From Jiangella anatolica (lineage in GTDB: Bacteria; Actinomycetota; Actinomycetes; Jiangellales; Jiangellaceae): DNA of 64,000 nt. The notes under the pieces were generated by a model. That model was given only the letters and a program-made list of their open reading frames with translations, had not been told where the DNA came from and searched no databases. The stretch lies in assembly GCF_003236295.1 (NCBI RefSeq), contig NZ_POTW01000010.1, positions 46,182 to 110,181 of the forward strand, written 5' to 3'. Below are positions 1 to 8,823 of the stretch, piece after piece. The stretch's first letter is position 1, and every line of letters begins with the position of its first letter. The translations under genes and the position numbers were made by a program.

Positions 1-732
1 GGCGTCATCGAGTTCCAGGACGTCACGTTCGGCTACGGCGACCGTCCCGTGCTCGAACACCTGTCGTTCCGCATCGAGCCGGGCCAGACCGTCGCGATCG
101 TCGGCGAGACCGGCGCCGGCAAGACCACGCTGACGAAGCTGGTCAACCGCATCTACGACGTCACGTCCGGGCGCATCCTGGTCGACGGCGTCGACGTGCG
201 CGAGTGGAGCCTCGACTCCCTGCGGTCGCAGATCTCCACCATCGAGCAGGACATCGTGCTGTTCAGCCGGCCGGTGCACGAGAACATCGCGTTCAGCCTC
301 GGCCAGCAGTCCTCCCGCGACGACGTCGTCCGCGCCGCGAAGGACGCCCAGGCACACGAGTTCGTCAGCGCGCTCGACGAGGGCTACGACACCGTCATCG
401 GCGAGCGCGGCGTCACGCTCTCCGGCGGGCAGCGGCAGCGGCTGGCCATCGCCCGGGCGCTGCTCACCGACCCGGCGATCCTGGTGCTCGACGACTCCAC
501 CAGCGCCATCGACAGCGCCACCGAGGACGAGATCCAGCGGGCCATCCAGCGGGTGCTCGACGGCCGCACGACGCTGCTGATCACGCACCGGCTGGCGCAG
601 ATCCGGTGGGCCGACAAGGTGCTGCTGCTGCAGCGCGGCCGCCTGGTCGACGAGGGCTCGCACGACGAGCTGCTCGGCCGCTGTGCGCTCTACCGCCGCA
701 TCTTCGCCCACTACGACGAGGTGAGCGGCTGA
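1..732 (+). CDS. ABC exporter half-transporter, first subunit of a heterodimer (5' end outside window)
   Basis: Only the C-terminal nucleotide-binding domain is visible (243 residues, open at the window edge). It shows Walker A GETGAGKT, signature LSGGQRQR, Walker B ILVLDD and switch histidine in ITHR. The residue after the Walker B aspartate is Asp, not the catalytic Glu (DDSTSAID). In known heterodimeric exporters such as TM287/288 and BmrCD that change marks the subunit holding the degenerate ATP site. The stop codon overlaps the next subunit's ATG by one base, so the two are translationally coupled. The product should pair with the next protein in the membrane to export a drug, lipid or peptide; the substrate cannot be read from sequence. 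Confidence 0.92.
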   Translation, partial: GVIEFQDVTFGYGDRPVLEHLSFRIEPGQTVAIVGETGAGKTTLTKLVNRIYDVTSGRILVDGVDVREWSLDSLRSQISTIEQDIVLFSRPVHENIAFSLGQQSSRDDVVRAAKDAQAHEFVSALDEGYDTVIGERGVTLSGGQRQRLAIARALLTDPAILVLDDSTSAIDSATEDEIQRAIQRVLDGRTTLLITHRLAQIRWADKVLLLQRGRLVDEGSHDELLGRCALYRRIFAHYDEVSG

Positions 733-2564
733 TGGCCTTCATCATGGACGGCCTCGACGCCGAGGCCTACGACCGCAGCTACGGCGACCGCGAGCTGCTG
801 CGCCGGATCCTGCGCTACTTCCGGCCCAAGACCCGGGTCATGGGCCTGATCGCGGCCGCCATCGTGGCGCAGTCGCTCATGCAGGCGGCGTTCCCCATCG
901 TCGTCAGCGCGGGCCTGGACCGCGTCGTCACCGACCGCGCCACCGGCGTGATCGTCGCGCTGGTGACGGCGGTGCTGGTCACCGGCGTGCTCGGCTGGGT
1001 GTTCAACTTCGTGCAGCGCTGGTACACCGCGCGGGTCGTCGGCGACGTCGTCCTCGGGCTGCGCGAGGACGCCTTCGAAGCGGTCGTGGACCGCGACATG
1101 TCCTTCTACGACGAGCACTCGTCGGGCAAGGTGGTCAGCCGGGTCACGTCCGACACCGAGGACTTCGCCACCGTCGTCACGCTGACGCTGAACCTCGTCA
1201 GCCAGGTGCTGCTGGTCGGGCTGATCACCGTGCTGCTGTTCACCCGCAACGTCGGACTGGCGCTGCTGGTGATGGCGGTGGTGCCGATCATCGTCGCGAT
1301 GGCGCTGGGGTTCCGGCGCATCGCCCGCGAGACGACGCGGCACCAACAGCGCTCGCTCGCCAAGGTCAACGCGACGCTGCAGGAGACCATGGGCGGCATC
1401 TCGGTGGCGAAGAACTTCCGCCAGGAGCAGACCGTCTACGCCGAGTTCCGGCCGATCAACGGGCAGAACTACCGGGTCACGCTCAGGCAGGGCTTCGTGT
1501 TCGGCGCCATCTTCCCGGCGCTGTTCGCGGTGGCCGGACTGGCCACCGTCATGCTCGTGCAGGTCGGCGGCGGGCGGGTGCTCGACGGCGGCATCTCCGC
1601 CGGCGACTGGTACCTGTTCCTGCAGAGCGTCGCGCTGTTCTGGCTCCCGCTGACCTCGATCGCGTCGTTCTGGTCGCAGTTCCAGCAGGGGCTGTCCGCG
1701 TCGGAGCGGGTGTTCGCGCTGATCGACGCGGAGCCGCTGGTCGTGCAGCGCGACCCCGAGCCGGTCGGCCGCCTGACCGGGCGCATCGAGTTCCGCGAGG
1801 TCAGGTTCGGGTACACGCCGGAGCGCCCGGTGCTCGACGGCTTCGACCTCACCATCGAGGCCGGCGAGACCGTCGCGCTGGTCGGGCACACCGGCGCCGG
1901 CAAGTCGACGGTGGGCCGGCTGCTGGTGCGGTTCTACGAGTTCCAGGGCGGGCAGATCCTCGTCGACGGCACCGACATCCGCACCGTCGAGCTGACGTCG
2001 TACCGGCACCAGCTCGGCGTCGTGCCGCAGTCGCCGTTCCTGTTCTCCGGCACGGTCGCCGACAACATCCGCTACCCGCGGCCCGGCGCGCCGGAGGCCG
2101 ACGTCCGCGCCGCGGCCGAGGCGGTGGCCGGCGGCGACTGGCTCGACGCGCTGCCCGACGGCCTGGACACCGAGGTCGGCGAGCACGGCTCGGCGCTGTC
2201 GATGGGCCAGCGGCAGCTGGTCGCGCTGGCCCGGCTGCTCCTGCAGGACCCGGCCATCGTGATCCTCGACGAGGCCACCGCCAGCGTCGACCCGCTCACC
2301 GAGGCGCAGATCTCCGAGGGCCTCGACGTCGCGCTGGCCGGCCGCACGTCCATCGTCATCGCGCACCGGCTGTCCACCATCGAGCACGCCGACCGGATCA
2401 TCGTCATGCGCGAGGGCGGCATCGTCGAGGAGGGCACGCACGAGTCGCTGCTGCGCGCCGGCGGCGCCTACTGCGACGTCTACAACACCTACTTCCGGCA
2501 CCAGTCCCCCGACTACCGCCCCGGCAGCGGCTTCGTCGGTGTCCCGGCCGGCGCCGGCGACTGA
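732..2564 (+). CDS. ABC exporter half-transporter, second subunit (TMD-NBD)
   Basis: 610 residues: a six-helix exporter membrane domain (about residues 35-320) followed by a nucleotide-binding domain with Walker A GHTGAGKST (about residue 385), Walker B VILDEATASVD with the catalytic Glu, and IAHR switch. The signature is LSMGQ instead of LSGGQ. This exactly complements the upstream partner, which has a good LSGGQ but no catalytic Glu, so one composite ATP site is canonical and the other degenerate. The ATG at 732 overlaps the upstream TGA. Longer reading upstream of 732 is in another frame of the partner gene and is not used. Confidence 0.95.
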   Translation: MAFIMDGLDAEAYDRSYGDRELLRRILRYFRPKTRVMGLIAAAIVAQSLMQAAFPIVVSAGLDRVVTDRATGVIVALVTAVLVTGVLGWVFNFVQRWYTARVVGDVVLGLREDAFEAVVDRDMSFYDEHSSGKVVSRVTSDTEDFATVVTLTLNLVSQVLLVGLITVLLFTRNVGLALLVMAVVPIIVAMALGFRRIARETTRHQQRSLAKVNATLQETMGGISVAKNFRQEQTVYAEFRPINGQNYRVTLRQGFVFGAIFPALFAVAGLATVMLVQVGGGRVLDGGISAGDWYLFLQSVALFWLPLTSIASFWSQFQQGLSASERVFALIDAEPLVVQRDPEPVGRLTGRIEFREVRFGYTPERPVLDGFDLTIEAGETVALVGHTGAGKSTVGRLLVRFYEFQGGQILVDGTDIRTVELTSYRHQLGVVPQSPFLFSGTVADNIRYPRPGAPEADVRAAAEAVAGGDWLDALPDGLDTEVGEHGSALSMGQRQLVALARLLLQDPAIVILDEATASVDPLTEAQISEGLDVALAGRTSIVIAHRLSTIEHADRIIVMREGGIVEEGTHESLLRAGGAYCDVYNTYFRHQSPDYRPGSGFVGVPAGAGD

Positions 2565-2593
2565 GACGCGCGGGACGGGGTCGCGCGGCGAGC

Positions 2594-2956
2594 TCAGCGC
2601 GAGAGCGACGCGAGTGGGGCGTAGATCGTCACGCCGGCGGCCTCGAGAGCCTTGCGCAGCTCCGGGCTGGGGCTGCCGCAGACCTCGCCGGTGATGGTGG
2701 CGACCTCCGACATCGGCTCCATCATGGGAGCGATGTTGACCATGTGCTCGAGGCCGGCGGCGGAATCGCGGTAGCGCTCGTGGACGAAGCACTCGGCGCC
2801 GTCCGCGGTGAGGAAGATGTCGTACTCGAGGGTGCCGGTGTCCTTGGTGCGCACGATCTCGACGCATTGTGCGGCCAGCCGCTTGAACTCCTCGAGCCGG
2901 CCGTCGCGGATCACCATGCGGGCCGTTCCATGGATCTCGTTCGATGCTGCCGACAT
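2594..2956 (-). CDS. Antibiotic biosynthesis monooxygenase (ABM)-domain protein
   Basis: 120 residues, about one ABM ferredoxin-like domain, similar in layout to YgiN-type quinol monooxygenases: an N-terminal strand (TARMVIRDGR), a helix with LEEFKRLAAQCVEIVR, then TGTLEYDIFL and FVHERYRDSAAGLEHM, the usual ABM core. The C-terminal part (SPELRKALEAAGVTIY) is a tail after the fold. Cofactor-free small oxygenases or heme/quinone-handling enzymes belong here; the substrate is unknown. Convergent with the ABC exporter and separated from the next gene by 43 bp. Confidence 0.75.
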   Translation of the reverse strand: MSAASNEIHGTARMVIRDGRLEEFKRLAAQCVEIVRTKDTGTLEYDIFLTADGAECFVHERYRDSAAGLEHMVNIAPMMEPMSEVATITGEVCGSPSPELRKALEAAGVTIYAPLASLSR

Positions 2957-2999
2957 TCATCGAGGCTAACACCGCACGACCAACCCGCGATGCGGGCGT

Positions 3000-3623
3000 T
3001 CAATCGACGACGAGCGCCGGATGCCGCGGGTCGTCGGCCCGCACGACGAGGTCGGCGACGGCCTCCGGGTCCACCTCGGCGGCGTACCGCTCGTACGCCG
3101 GCAGCGTCCACTGCTCCGCCGGCGCCGTGAGCCGGCGCAGCGTCGCCGGCCGCAGCGCCAGGTGCACGACGAGGTCCAGCTCCAGCCAGTGGCCCAGCGC
3201 CAGCGTCCCGTCCAGCACGAGCACCAGGCCCGGTGGCGCGGCGACGTAGTCCGCGCGGATGGAGCGGTCGGTGTCCGGGTCGCGCAGCGTCGGCAGGTAC
3301 CGGCTCGTGCCGCCGGGCCCCAGCGGCACGAGCACCTCACGGTTCAGCGCGGCGGCGTCGATCCAGCCGTCCAGCAGCGCGTCCGGGTCCTGCGCGCCCT
3401 GCTCCAGCCGCAGCGACCGCGGCCGCAGGAAGTCGCGGACGCGGACCCGGGCCACCGGCCGTCCGGCCGCCCGCAGCGGGTCCGTCAGCGCGTCGGCCAG
3501 CCGCTCCGGCCGCGCCGCCGGGTGGCCGTCGACCAGCAGCCGGACCGCGCCGCCGCCATGGTCCAGGACCCGCTCGACGACGCGGTCCACGAGCACGTCC
3601 TCGGTCACCGGCTCCACCCGCAC
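3000..3623 (-). CDS. Uridine-kinase-like protein with degenerate P-loop
   Basis: 207 residues from a GTG start. Overall layout follows actinobacterial uridine kinase-like P-loop proteins: an N-terminal strand and loop (RLLVDGHPAARPERLADAL), a DFLRPRS segment, a large DALLDGWIDAAAL region, a central GLVLVLDGTLAL strand and an RYAAEVDPEAVADLVVRADDP tail. The P-loop lacks the GK[S/T] core: the usual form is VDGxxAAGKTT. Either the protein no longer binds nucleotide in the usual way or it has a non-kinase role. It is divergent from the SDR gene at 3668 with a 44-bp spacer that must hold both promoters. Confidence 0.6.
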   Translation of the reverse strand: MRVEPVTEDVLVDRVVERVLDHGGGAVRLLVDGHPAARPERLADALTDPLRAAGRPVARVRVRDFLRPRSLRLEQGAQDPDALLDGWIDAAALNREVLVPLGPGGTSRYLPTLRDPDTDRSIRADYVAAPPGLVLVLDGTLALGHWLELDLVVHLALRPATLRRLTAPAEQWTLPAYERYAAEVDPEAVADLVVRADDPRHPALVVD

Positions 3624-3667
3624 CAGGCCATGCTGCCACTGTCCGGCCGGTGCCCTACTGTGACCGC

Positions 3668-4510
3668 ATGCGGCTGACCGGATCGACGATCGTGCTCACC
3701 GGCGCGACGTCCGGCATCGGGCGGGCGACGGCGGTCGCGCTGGCCGGCGCCGGGCCGCGGCGGCTGGTGGTGCACGGCCCGCAACCGCCGGCCGAGGTGG
3801 CCGACCTGACGTCCGAGCTGGCCGCGGCGCTCGGGCCGGCCGGCGAGGTCGTGTATCTGCACGCCGACTACGGCGTGCTGGCCGAGGTCGCCGAGCTGTC
3901 GGCGGCGGTCCGGGCGGCCTGCCCCAACGGCGTCGACCTGCTGGTCAACAACGCCGGCCGGCCCGGCCCGCGGACCCGCACGCTCACCGCCGACGGCCAC
4001 GAGGCGACGTGGCAGACCAACTACCTCGCGCCGGTCGCGCTGACCACGCTGCTGTCCGACGTCGTCGGCCGGTCCGGCGCCGGGCGCATCGTCAACGTCG
4101 CGTCGGCCACGCACCTGTCCGCCGAGCTCGGGCTCGACGACCTCGAGCTGGCCCGCCGCGGGTACTCCCCCGCGTCGGCGTACGCGCGATCGAAGCTGGC
4201 GCTGGTCACGTGGTCCTGCCGGCTCGCCGGACACCGGCCGCGGCCCACGGTCGACGTCGTCAGCGTCCATCCCGGCGTCATCGCGACGCCGCTGCTGCAC
4301 GCGATGTTCTCCGTCGGCGGCGACACCCCGGAGCACGCCGCCGCCAACCTCCTCGCCGTCGCCCGTCACGACGACGACAACGGCACGTACTACGACGAGC
4401 GCCGTCCGGCCACCCCCAGCCCGATCGCGCTGGACCCCGTCACGCAGGAGCTGCTCGACCAGCTCACCCAGCGGGCGCTGGCGCCCGTTCTGCCCGCCGC
4501 GACCGCGTGA
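3668..4510 (+). CDS. Short-chain dehydrogenase/reductase
   Basis: 280-residue NAD(P)-dependent SDR. The Rossmann motif TGATSGIG is at residues 11-18, followed by NNAG and the catalytic YARSK after a Ser-rich strand (VASATHLS). The ATG at 3668 puts the cofactor motif at the usual distance from the N-terminus; in-frame sequence upstream is Arg/Pro-rich and looks non-coding. Its 3' end overlaps the convergent glycosyltransferase gene by 47 bp. Substrate unknown. Confidence 0.88.
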   Translation: MRLTGSTIVLTGATSGIGRATAVALAGAGPRRLVVHGPQPPAEVADLTSELAAALGPAGEVVYLHADYGVLAEVAELSAAVRAACPNGVDLLVNNAGRPGPRTRTLTADGHEATWQTNYLAPVALTTLLSDVVGRSGAGRIVNVASATHLSAELGLDDLELARRGYSPASAYARSKLALVTWSCRLAGHRPRPTVDVVSVHPGVIATPLLHAMFSVGGDTPEHAAANLLAVARHDDDNGTYYDERRPATPSPIALDPVTQELLDQLTQRALAPVLPAATA

Positions 4511-6218
4511 GCCGGCCCGGCGGGTCCAGCACGAACAGCACCTTGCCCGCATGGTCGCCGTACCGCACCAGTAGCGACGCCACGCAGGCGGCGACGTAGG
4601 CGGCGCCGAGCGCACACCACCACAGGCCGCCGGCGACGAACACGACCGCCCAGGCCAGCTGGTAGGCGACGCAGAACAGCTCGGCCGCCACGTACGGCCA
4701 GTGCACCTTGACGCCGTAGCGCCGCGGCCGGCCCGTCTCGCCGGCCTTCGGCGTCCGCTCGAACTCGCTGTGCAGCGGCCCGAACAGCCCCTCGGCGAAC
4801 GCGCTGAACTGGTGCGGGAGCATGCCGGTGTTGACGACGACGTACGGCACGACCCGCGCGAACCGCCGCCCGAACACCCGCGGCGTCAGCCGGTCCAGGT
4901 ACGTGTGCCGCGTCTCGGCGGAGGCCAGGCAGCTCATCAGCGTCAGCCAGAGCAGGGTCGGCAGCACGTACGCCGCCAGGCCGGCCGCCGCGCCGAGCGC
5001 GCCGAACCACAGCCCGGTGTGGATCAGCGCCGGCAGCATGGTGATCCACAGGGCCCAGAGCGGCCACTGCCAGGTGGTGCACATGTGGTGGACGAGGTGC
5101 GCCCGGCGGGCCGGGGACGCGCGGTGCCGGAACAGCAGCGTCGCCAGGTGCAGCCGCTGCACCTGCACCCAGCCCTGCGTCCACCGCTTCTGCTGCGCCT
5201 TGTACGCGGTGTAGGTGGCGGGCAGCTCTGCCGGCGCGACGATCTCCTTGACGAACGCCGTCCGGTAGCCGGCGAACAGGTGCCGGAAGCTCAGCTCACA
5301 GTCCTCGACCAGGCTGGCCGCCCGCCAGCCGCCGGCCGCCTCGACCGCCGCGGCCCGCCACACGCCCGCCGTCCCGGTGAAGTTGACGAACCGCCACCGG
5401 GCCGAGCGCCACGACATCTGCAGCGTGTGGTGGTCGTCGACCCACAGCGACTGGGCCCGGGTCAGCGCCGACTGGTCGTGGTTGAGGTGTCCCCACTGCG
5501 CCTGGACCAGCGCGAGCCCGTGGTCCGGGACGCCGTCGGGACGGTAGAAGTGCGGGATCGCACGGAGCAGGTAGTCGCGCGGGGGCACGAAGTCGGCGTC
5601 GAAGATCGCGAGGAACTCCGCGCCGGTCAGCCTCCTGCCCTCCTCGAGCGCGCCGGCCTTGTACCCGTGCCGGTGCTCGCGCCGCAGCACCCGCACGTCG
5701 ACGCCGGTCTCCCTCCGCAGCCGCGTGCAGACGGCGTCGACCAGCGCCCGGGTGTCGCCGTCGGTGGAGTCGTCGAGCACCTGGACGGTGAGCCGGTCGC
5801 GCGGCCAGCGCAGCGCGCACGCCGCCTCGATGGCGCGGCGGGCGACCGCGTGCTCGTTGAACATCGGCAGCTGGACGCAGACCGACGGGTACCGCCCGGG
5901 CAACCGGCCCGGCTCGCGCGACGCCCGGCCGTGGCGGAAGTAGCCCAGCCGCTCGATCACGCCGGCGGCCAGGAACAGCCCGATGACCAGCAGCGGCAGG
6001 TGCAGCGTCAGGGTCAGCAGCCACCAGGCGGCGGCGCCGGCGGCCGGGCCGCGCGGATCCGTCCCGGCGACGACGGCGAACAGCGCGACCGCTGCGACGG
6101 CCAGGCCGGCGTTCGGCAGCCACCACGGGAACGGCGCGCCGCGCTCGGTCCGCCGGCTCACGCGCCGGAGCGGCTCGGGTGGTGGTGGCGGGGCCTGGGC
6201 CGGCGCACGGGCGGGCAT
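4464..6218 (-). CDS. Processive family 2 glycosyltransferase, cellulose-synthase-like
   Basis: About 584 residues. A Pro-rich N-terminus precedes a membrane segment (LPNAGLAVAAVALFAVVAG) and a second one (LTLHLPLLVIGLFLAAG). The cytoplasmic GT2 domain shows DDSTDGDTR, FDADFVPP, QAQWGHLN and the processivity motif QQKRWTQGW; several more membrane segments follow. This is the CesA/CslA (glucomannan synthase-like) arrangement, so it likely polymerises and extrudes a beta-linked polysaccharide. The ATG at 6218 (MPARAPAQ) is preferred: an in-frame start at 6311 would overlap the neighbouring acetyltransferase. No partner such as BcsB or a cellulase lies beside it. Confidence 0.85.
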   Translation of the reverse strand: MPARAPAQAPPPPPEPLRRVSRRTERGAPFPWWLPNAGLAVAAVALFAVVAGTDPRGPAAGAAAWWLLTLTLHLPLLVIGLFLAAGVIERLGYFRHGRASREPGRLPGRYPSVCVQLPMFNEHAVARRAIEAACALRWPRDRLTVQVLDDSTDGDTRALVDAVCTRLRRETGVDVRVLRREHRHGYKAGALEEGRRLTGAEFLAIFDADFVPPRDYLLRAIPHFYRPDGVPDHGLALVQAQWGHLNHDQSALTRAQSLWVDDHHTLQMSWRSARWRFVNFTGTAGVWRAAAVEAAGGWRAASLVEDCELSFRHLFAGYRTAFVKEIVAPAELPATYTAYKAQQKRWTQGWVQVQRLHLATLLFRHRASPARRAHLVHHMCTTWQWPLWALWITMLPALIHTGLWFGALGAAAGLAAYVLPTLLWLTLMSCLASAETRHTYLDRLTPRVFGRRFARVVPYVVVNTGMLPHQFSAFAEGLFGPLHSEFERTPKAGETGRPRRYGVKVHWPYVAAELFCVAYQLAWAVVFVAGGLWWCALGAAYVAACVASLLVRYGDHAGKVLFVLDPPGRLTRSRRAERAPAPAG

Positions 6219-6282
6219 CTCGCGGCGGTCCTCTCGTCGGGGGCGCGAACGCCTCCCACGATCGGCGCCGACGATGAGCCGC

Positions 6283-6876
6283 CTATTCGATCGAGCTGAG
6301 AACCCTCTCATCCGGCAGGCGCAGCCGCAGGAACACGACGTGCTCCTCGAAACCCGAGACGGCGGCCTCGTTGCCGGCGAACGGGCCGGTCTCGGTGAAG
6401 CCGAGCGACCGGTAGAGCTCCCGCGCCTCGGTCATGAAGCGCGCCGTCTCCAGCCGCACCTCACGATGGCCCAACGCGGCCGCGTCGGTGAGCAGGCGCC
6501 GCAGCAGCGCCCGCCCGGCGCGCTGCCCGCGCGCCGACGGACGGACGTACATCCGCTTCACCTCCGCGGTCCCGGCGTCGACCGGCTTCAGCGCCCCCAC
6601 CCCGGCGACCGCGCCGTCGCCGTTGCCGCTGCTCTGCCGGACGGCGACCAGCAAGCGGCCGCGCGGGCCGAGCAGCGTCGGCAGCTCGGCCCGGAAGACG
6701 GCGTGATGGCGCTCGACCGCCTCGGCCGGGTCGCCGATGTCGTGGCCCTCCTCGACCAGCCGGTCCACGCACCAGCGCACGTACTCGTTCAGCAACGGCC
6801 CGACCACCGCCTCGGCGTCGGCGGCCGACCCGGTCAGCCGCTCGATCCGCAGTCGTGTCGCCGTCACTGGCTCCAT
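6283..6876 (-). CDS. GNAT family N-acetyltransferase
   Basis: 197 residues. The acetyl-CoA pyrophosphate loop is seen as RPSARGQRAGRALL, preceded by the GAL..EVKRMYV strand and followed by LETARFMTEARELYRSLGF, the classical GNAT end. The N-terminal part (LLNEYVRWCVDRLVEEG) is typical of MarR-associated or stand-alone GNATs. The acceptor is unknown. It is probably transcribed upstream of the glycosyltransferase, 64 bp apart. Confidence 0.88.
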   Translation of the reverse strand: MEPVTATRLRIERLTGSAADAEAVVGPLLNEYVRWCVDRLVEEGHDIGDPAEAVERHHAVFRAELPTLLGPRGRLLVAVRQSSGNGDGAVAGVGALKPVDAGTAEVKRMYVRPSARGQRAGRALLRRLLTDAAALGHREVRLETARFMTEARELYRSLGFTETGPFAGNEAAVSGFEEHVVFLRLRLPDERVLSSIE

Positions 6877-6985
6877 GGTTCGTCCCCCCGGCTGGCTCCG
6901 TTGTCCAGTCAGAGTAACTTCATCTTATTCGGAGTCAAGTGAATATGTGGGCCAGCGCGGCCGGCGACGCCGCGCCGGCCCGCCG

Positions 6986-7834
6986 CTAGCCGGCGTACTC
7001 GGCGAGCGGGAGGCCGCGCACCCCCGGCTCGCGGATCCCGAACAGCGCGCCGTCGCCCGGCCCGGCGTCGTCGAGGCCCAGCCGCGACGTCGTCACGATC
7101 AGCTCGTCGAGGTCCGGGCCGGTGAACGCGACCGCCGTGGCGCGCTGGACCGGCAGGTCGACGACGGTGTCGAGGCGGCCGCCGGCGTCGTAGCGGCGGA
7201 CCTCCCCCGTCCAGTACGTCGCCACCCAGACCCCGCCCTCGGCGTCGACGGTGAGCCCGTCCGGCCCGCCCGGGACGTCCGCCCACGGCCGGCGCCCGGT
7301 GAGCCCGCCGTCGGCGGACCAGTCGAAGGCGTCGATGCGGCCGGTGTCGGTGTCGACGTAGTAGGCGACGGTCCCGTCCGGCGACCAGCCGAGCCCGTTG
7401 GAGATCGTCACCGACTCGATCGCCGTAGTCACCGCGCCGGCCGCGTCGATGCGGTACACCGTCCCCGCGCCCGGGGTCTCGTCGTAGGCCATCGTGCCGA
7501 GGTAGAAGGCGCCGTCGGGGGCGCAGCCGCCCTCGTTGGAGCGGATGCCGGTGTCGGTCCACAGCTCCGGGCCGCTGACCAGCTCCGCGTCCAGCGCGTC
7601 GCCGTCGGCGAGCGCGACCGACCGCTCCGTCGCGACCAGCCAGCCGCCGCCCCGGCGGGCCCGCACGATCGCGGCGACGCTGCCGACGTGGCGGCGGACG
7701 ACCTCACCCGACGGCGCCAGCTCGACGACGTCACCGGCGAGCATGTCGACCCAGCGCGGCCCGGCCCACCGTGGCGAGAAGACCGGGCCCTCGCCGTGCT
7801 CGCACACCGCCGCCGTCAGCTGCTCGGCCTTCAT
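6986..7834 (-). CDS. SMP-30/gluconolactonase/LRE-like lactonase
   Basis: 282-residue six-bladed beta-propeller of the SMP-30 family. The metal ligands can be matched to Glu in HGEGPVF near the N-terminus, Asn in ISNGLGWS and Asp in GGPDGLTVD; WATYWTGEV is the usual closing-blade motif. The predicted activity is hydrolysis of a sugar lactone with a divalent metal. It stands alone between the GNAT and SDR genes. Confidence 0.87.
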   Translation of the reverse strand: MKAEQLTAAVCEHGEGPVFSPRWAGPRWVDMLAGDVVELAPSGEVVRRHVGSVAAIVRARRGGGWLVATERSVALADGDALDAELVSGPELWTDTGIRSNEGGCAPDGAFYLGTMAYDETPGAGTVYRIDAAGAVTTAIESVTISNGLGWSPDGTVAYYVDTDTGRIDAFDWSADGGLTGRRPWADVPGGPDGLTVDAEGGVWVATYWTGEVRRYDAGGRLDTVVDLPVQRATAVAFTGPDLDELIVTTSRLGLDDAGPGDGALFGIREPGVRGLPLAEYAG

Positions 7835-7956
7835 CGGCCCTCCGTTCTCTCGGGATGCACACTGTGCCCGACGGCGCCGCCGGGCCGCCAGTGGCGCAGC
7901 TCAGCGCCGCTACCGGCCCCTTGGCGCCGACGACGTCACGCTGCTCGGCCGTCCGG

Positions 7957-8709
7957 TCAGCTCGTGCGCGCGGCCTGGAGGGCGAGGATCTGGTCGTAGG
8001 TGCCGTCGATCTCGGCGAAGCGCTGCCGCTTCACCCGGTCGACCAGGATCTGGCGGGCGTCGGGCTGCGCCTCGAGCAGGCCCATGATCTCGGTGAGGAA
8101 GTCCTCCAGCGGCATCGCCAGTTCGTTGTCGGTGCCCGCACCCATCAGCGTGGTTCGCGTCAGCGGCGGCGCGATCTCGATGACCTGCACCGACGTGTCG
8201 CGCAACTGCTCGCGCAGGCTCTCGGTGTAGGAGTGCACAGCCGCCTTGGTCGCGCTGTAGGTCGGCGTGAGCGGCAGCGGCACGTAGGCCAGGCCCGAGG
8301 TCACCGTCGCGATGACCGCGTCCGGCCGCGACACCAGATGCGGCGCGAACGCGTGGACCAGCCGGATCGTCCCGAGCAGGTTCGTCGTGACGGTGCGCTC
8401 GGTGATCTCCAGCGAGTCGGGGTCCAACACCTTCTCCGGCACCATGATGCCGGCCATGGTGACCAGCACGTTCAGCTCCGGGTAGGACGCGGTGGCCCTG
8501 GCGGCCAGCTCCCGGATCGACGCATCGTCGGTGACGTCGAACTGCTCGGCGCCGATCCCCGCGTGCTCGGCGACGATCTCGTCGAGCAGTTCCTTGCGCC
8601 GTCCGGCCACGATGACGTGGTTGCCCGCCTCGTGTAGCCGCATGGCCAGTCCGCGTCCGATGCCCGACGTGCCACCGGCCACCAGAACGGTGTTCCCCGA
8701 GATCCGCAT
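7957..8709 (-). CDS. SDR oxidoreductase of the DltE/YdfG type
   Basis: 250 residues with Rossmann motif VAGGTSGIGRGLA, a DVTDDASI segment, the active-site strand with Ser and Tyr-Lys in YSATKAAVHSYTESLREQL, and a short C-terminal domain ending FAEIDGTYDQILAL. The ATG at 8709 has GGGAGG 7 nt upstream and is preferred over an in-frame ATG at 8745. It is divergent from the TetR gene at 8824, and inverted repeats lie between them, so TetR control is likely. Confidence 0.87.
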   Translation of the reverse strand: MRISGNTVLVAGGTSGIGRGLAMRLHEAGNHVIVAGRRKELLDEIVAEHAGIGAEQFDVTDDASIRELAARATASYPELNVLVTMAGIMVPEKVLDPDSLEITERTVTTNLLGTIRLVHAFAPHLVSRPDAVIATVTSGLAYVPLPLTPTYSATKAAVHSYTESLREQLRDTSVQVIEIAPPLTRTTLMGAGTDNELAMPLEDFLTEIMGLLEAQPDARQILVDRVKRQRFAEIDGTYDQILALQAARTS

Positions 8710-8747
8710 GTCGTTCCTCCCTATTCTATCGCCGAAAACGCTCAACC

Positions 8748-8821
8748 GTTATCACCGCTAACAGTAGTGCGGCGGCGGCGCAGATGCAACCGGTGATAAC
8801 AGTGCCGTGCTATCGTCGATA
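8748..8821. promoter_or_regulatory. Putative TetR operators in the SDR/tetR divergent intergenic region
   Basis: GTTATCACCG at 8748-8757 is exactly inverted as CGGTGATAAC at 8791-8800. A further palindrome TATCGTCGATA sits at 8811-8821, ending just before the tetR ATG. The shared half-site is (G)TTATC. Placement between divergent SDR and TetR genes fits autoregulation and control of the SDR. Confidence 0.6.
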
Positions 8822-8823
8822 AC

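Noticed and set aside
711..2972. Very long open frame on the minus strand opposite the ABC exporter
   Set aside because: It is a mirror of third-position GC bias; the predicted protein is Arg/Asp/His/Gln-rich with no domain, while the plus strand encodes clear ABC motifs.
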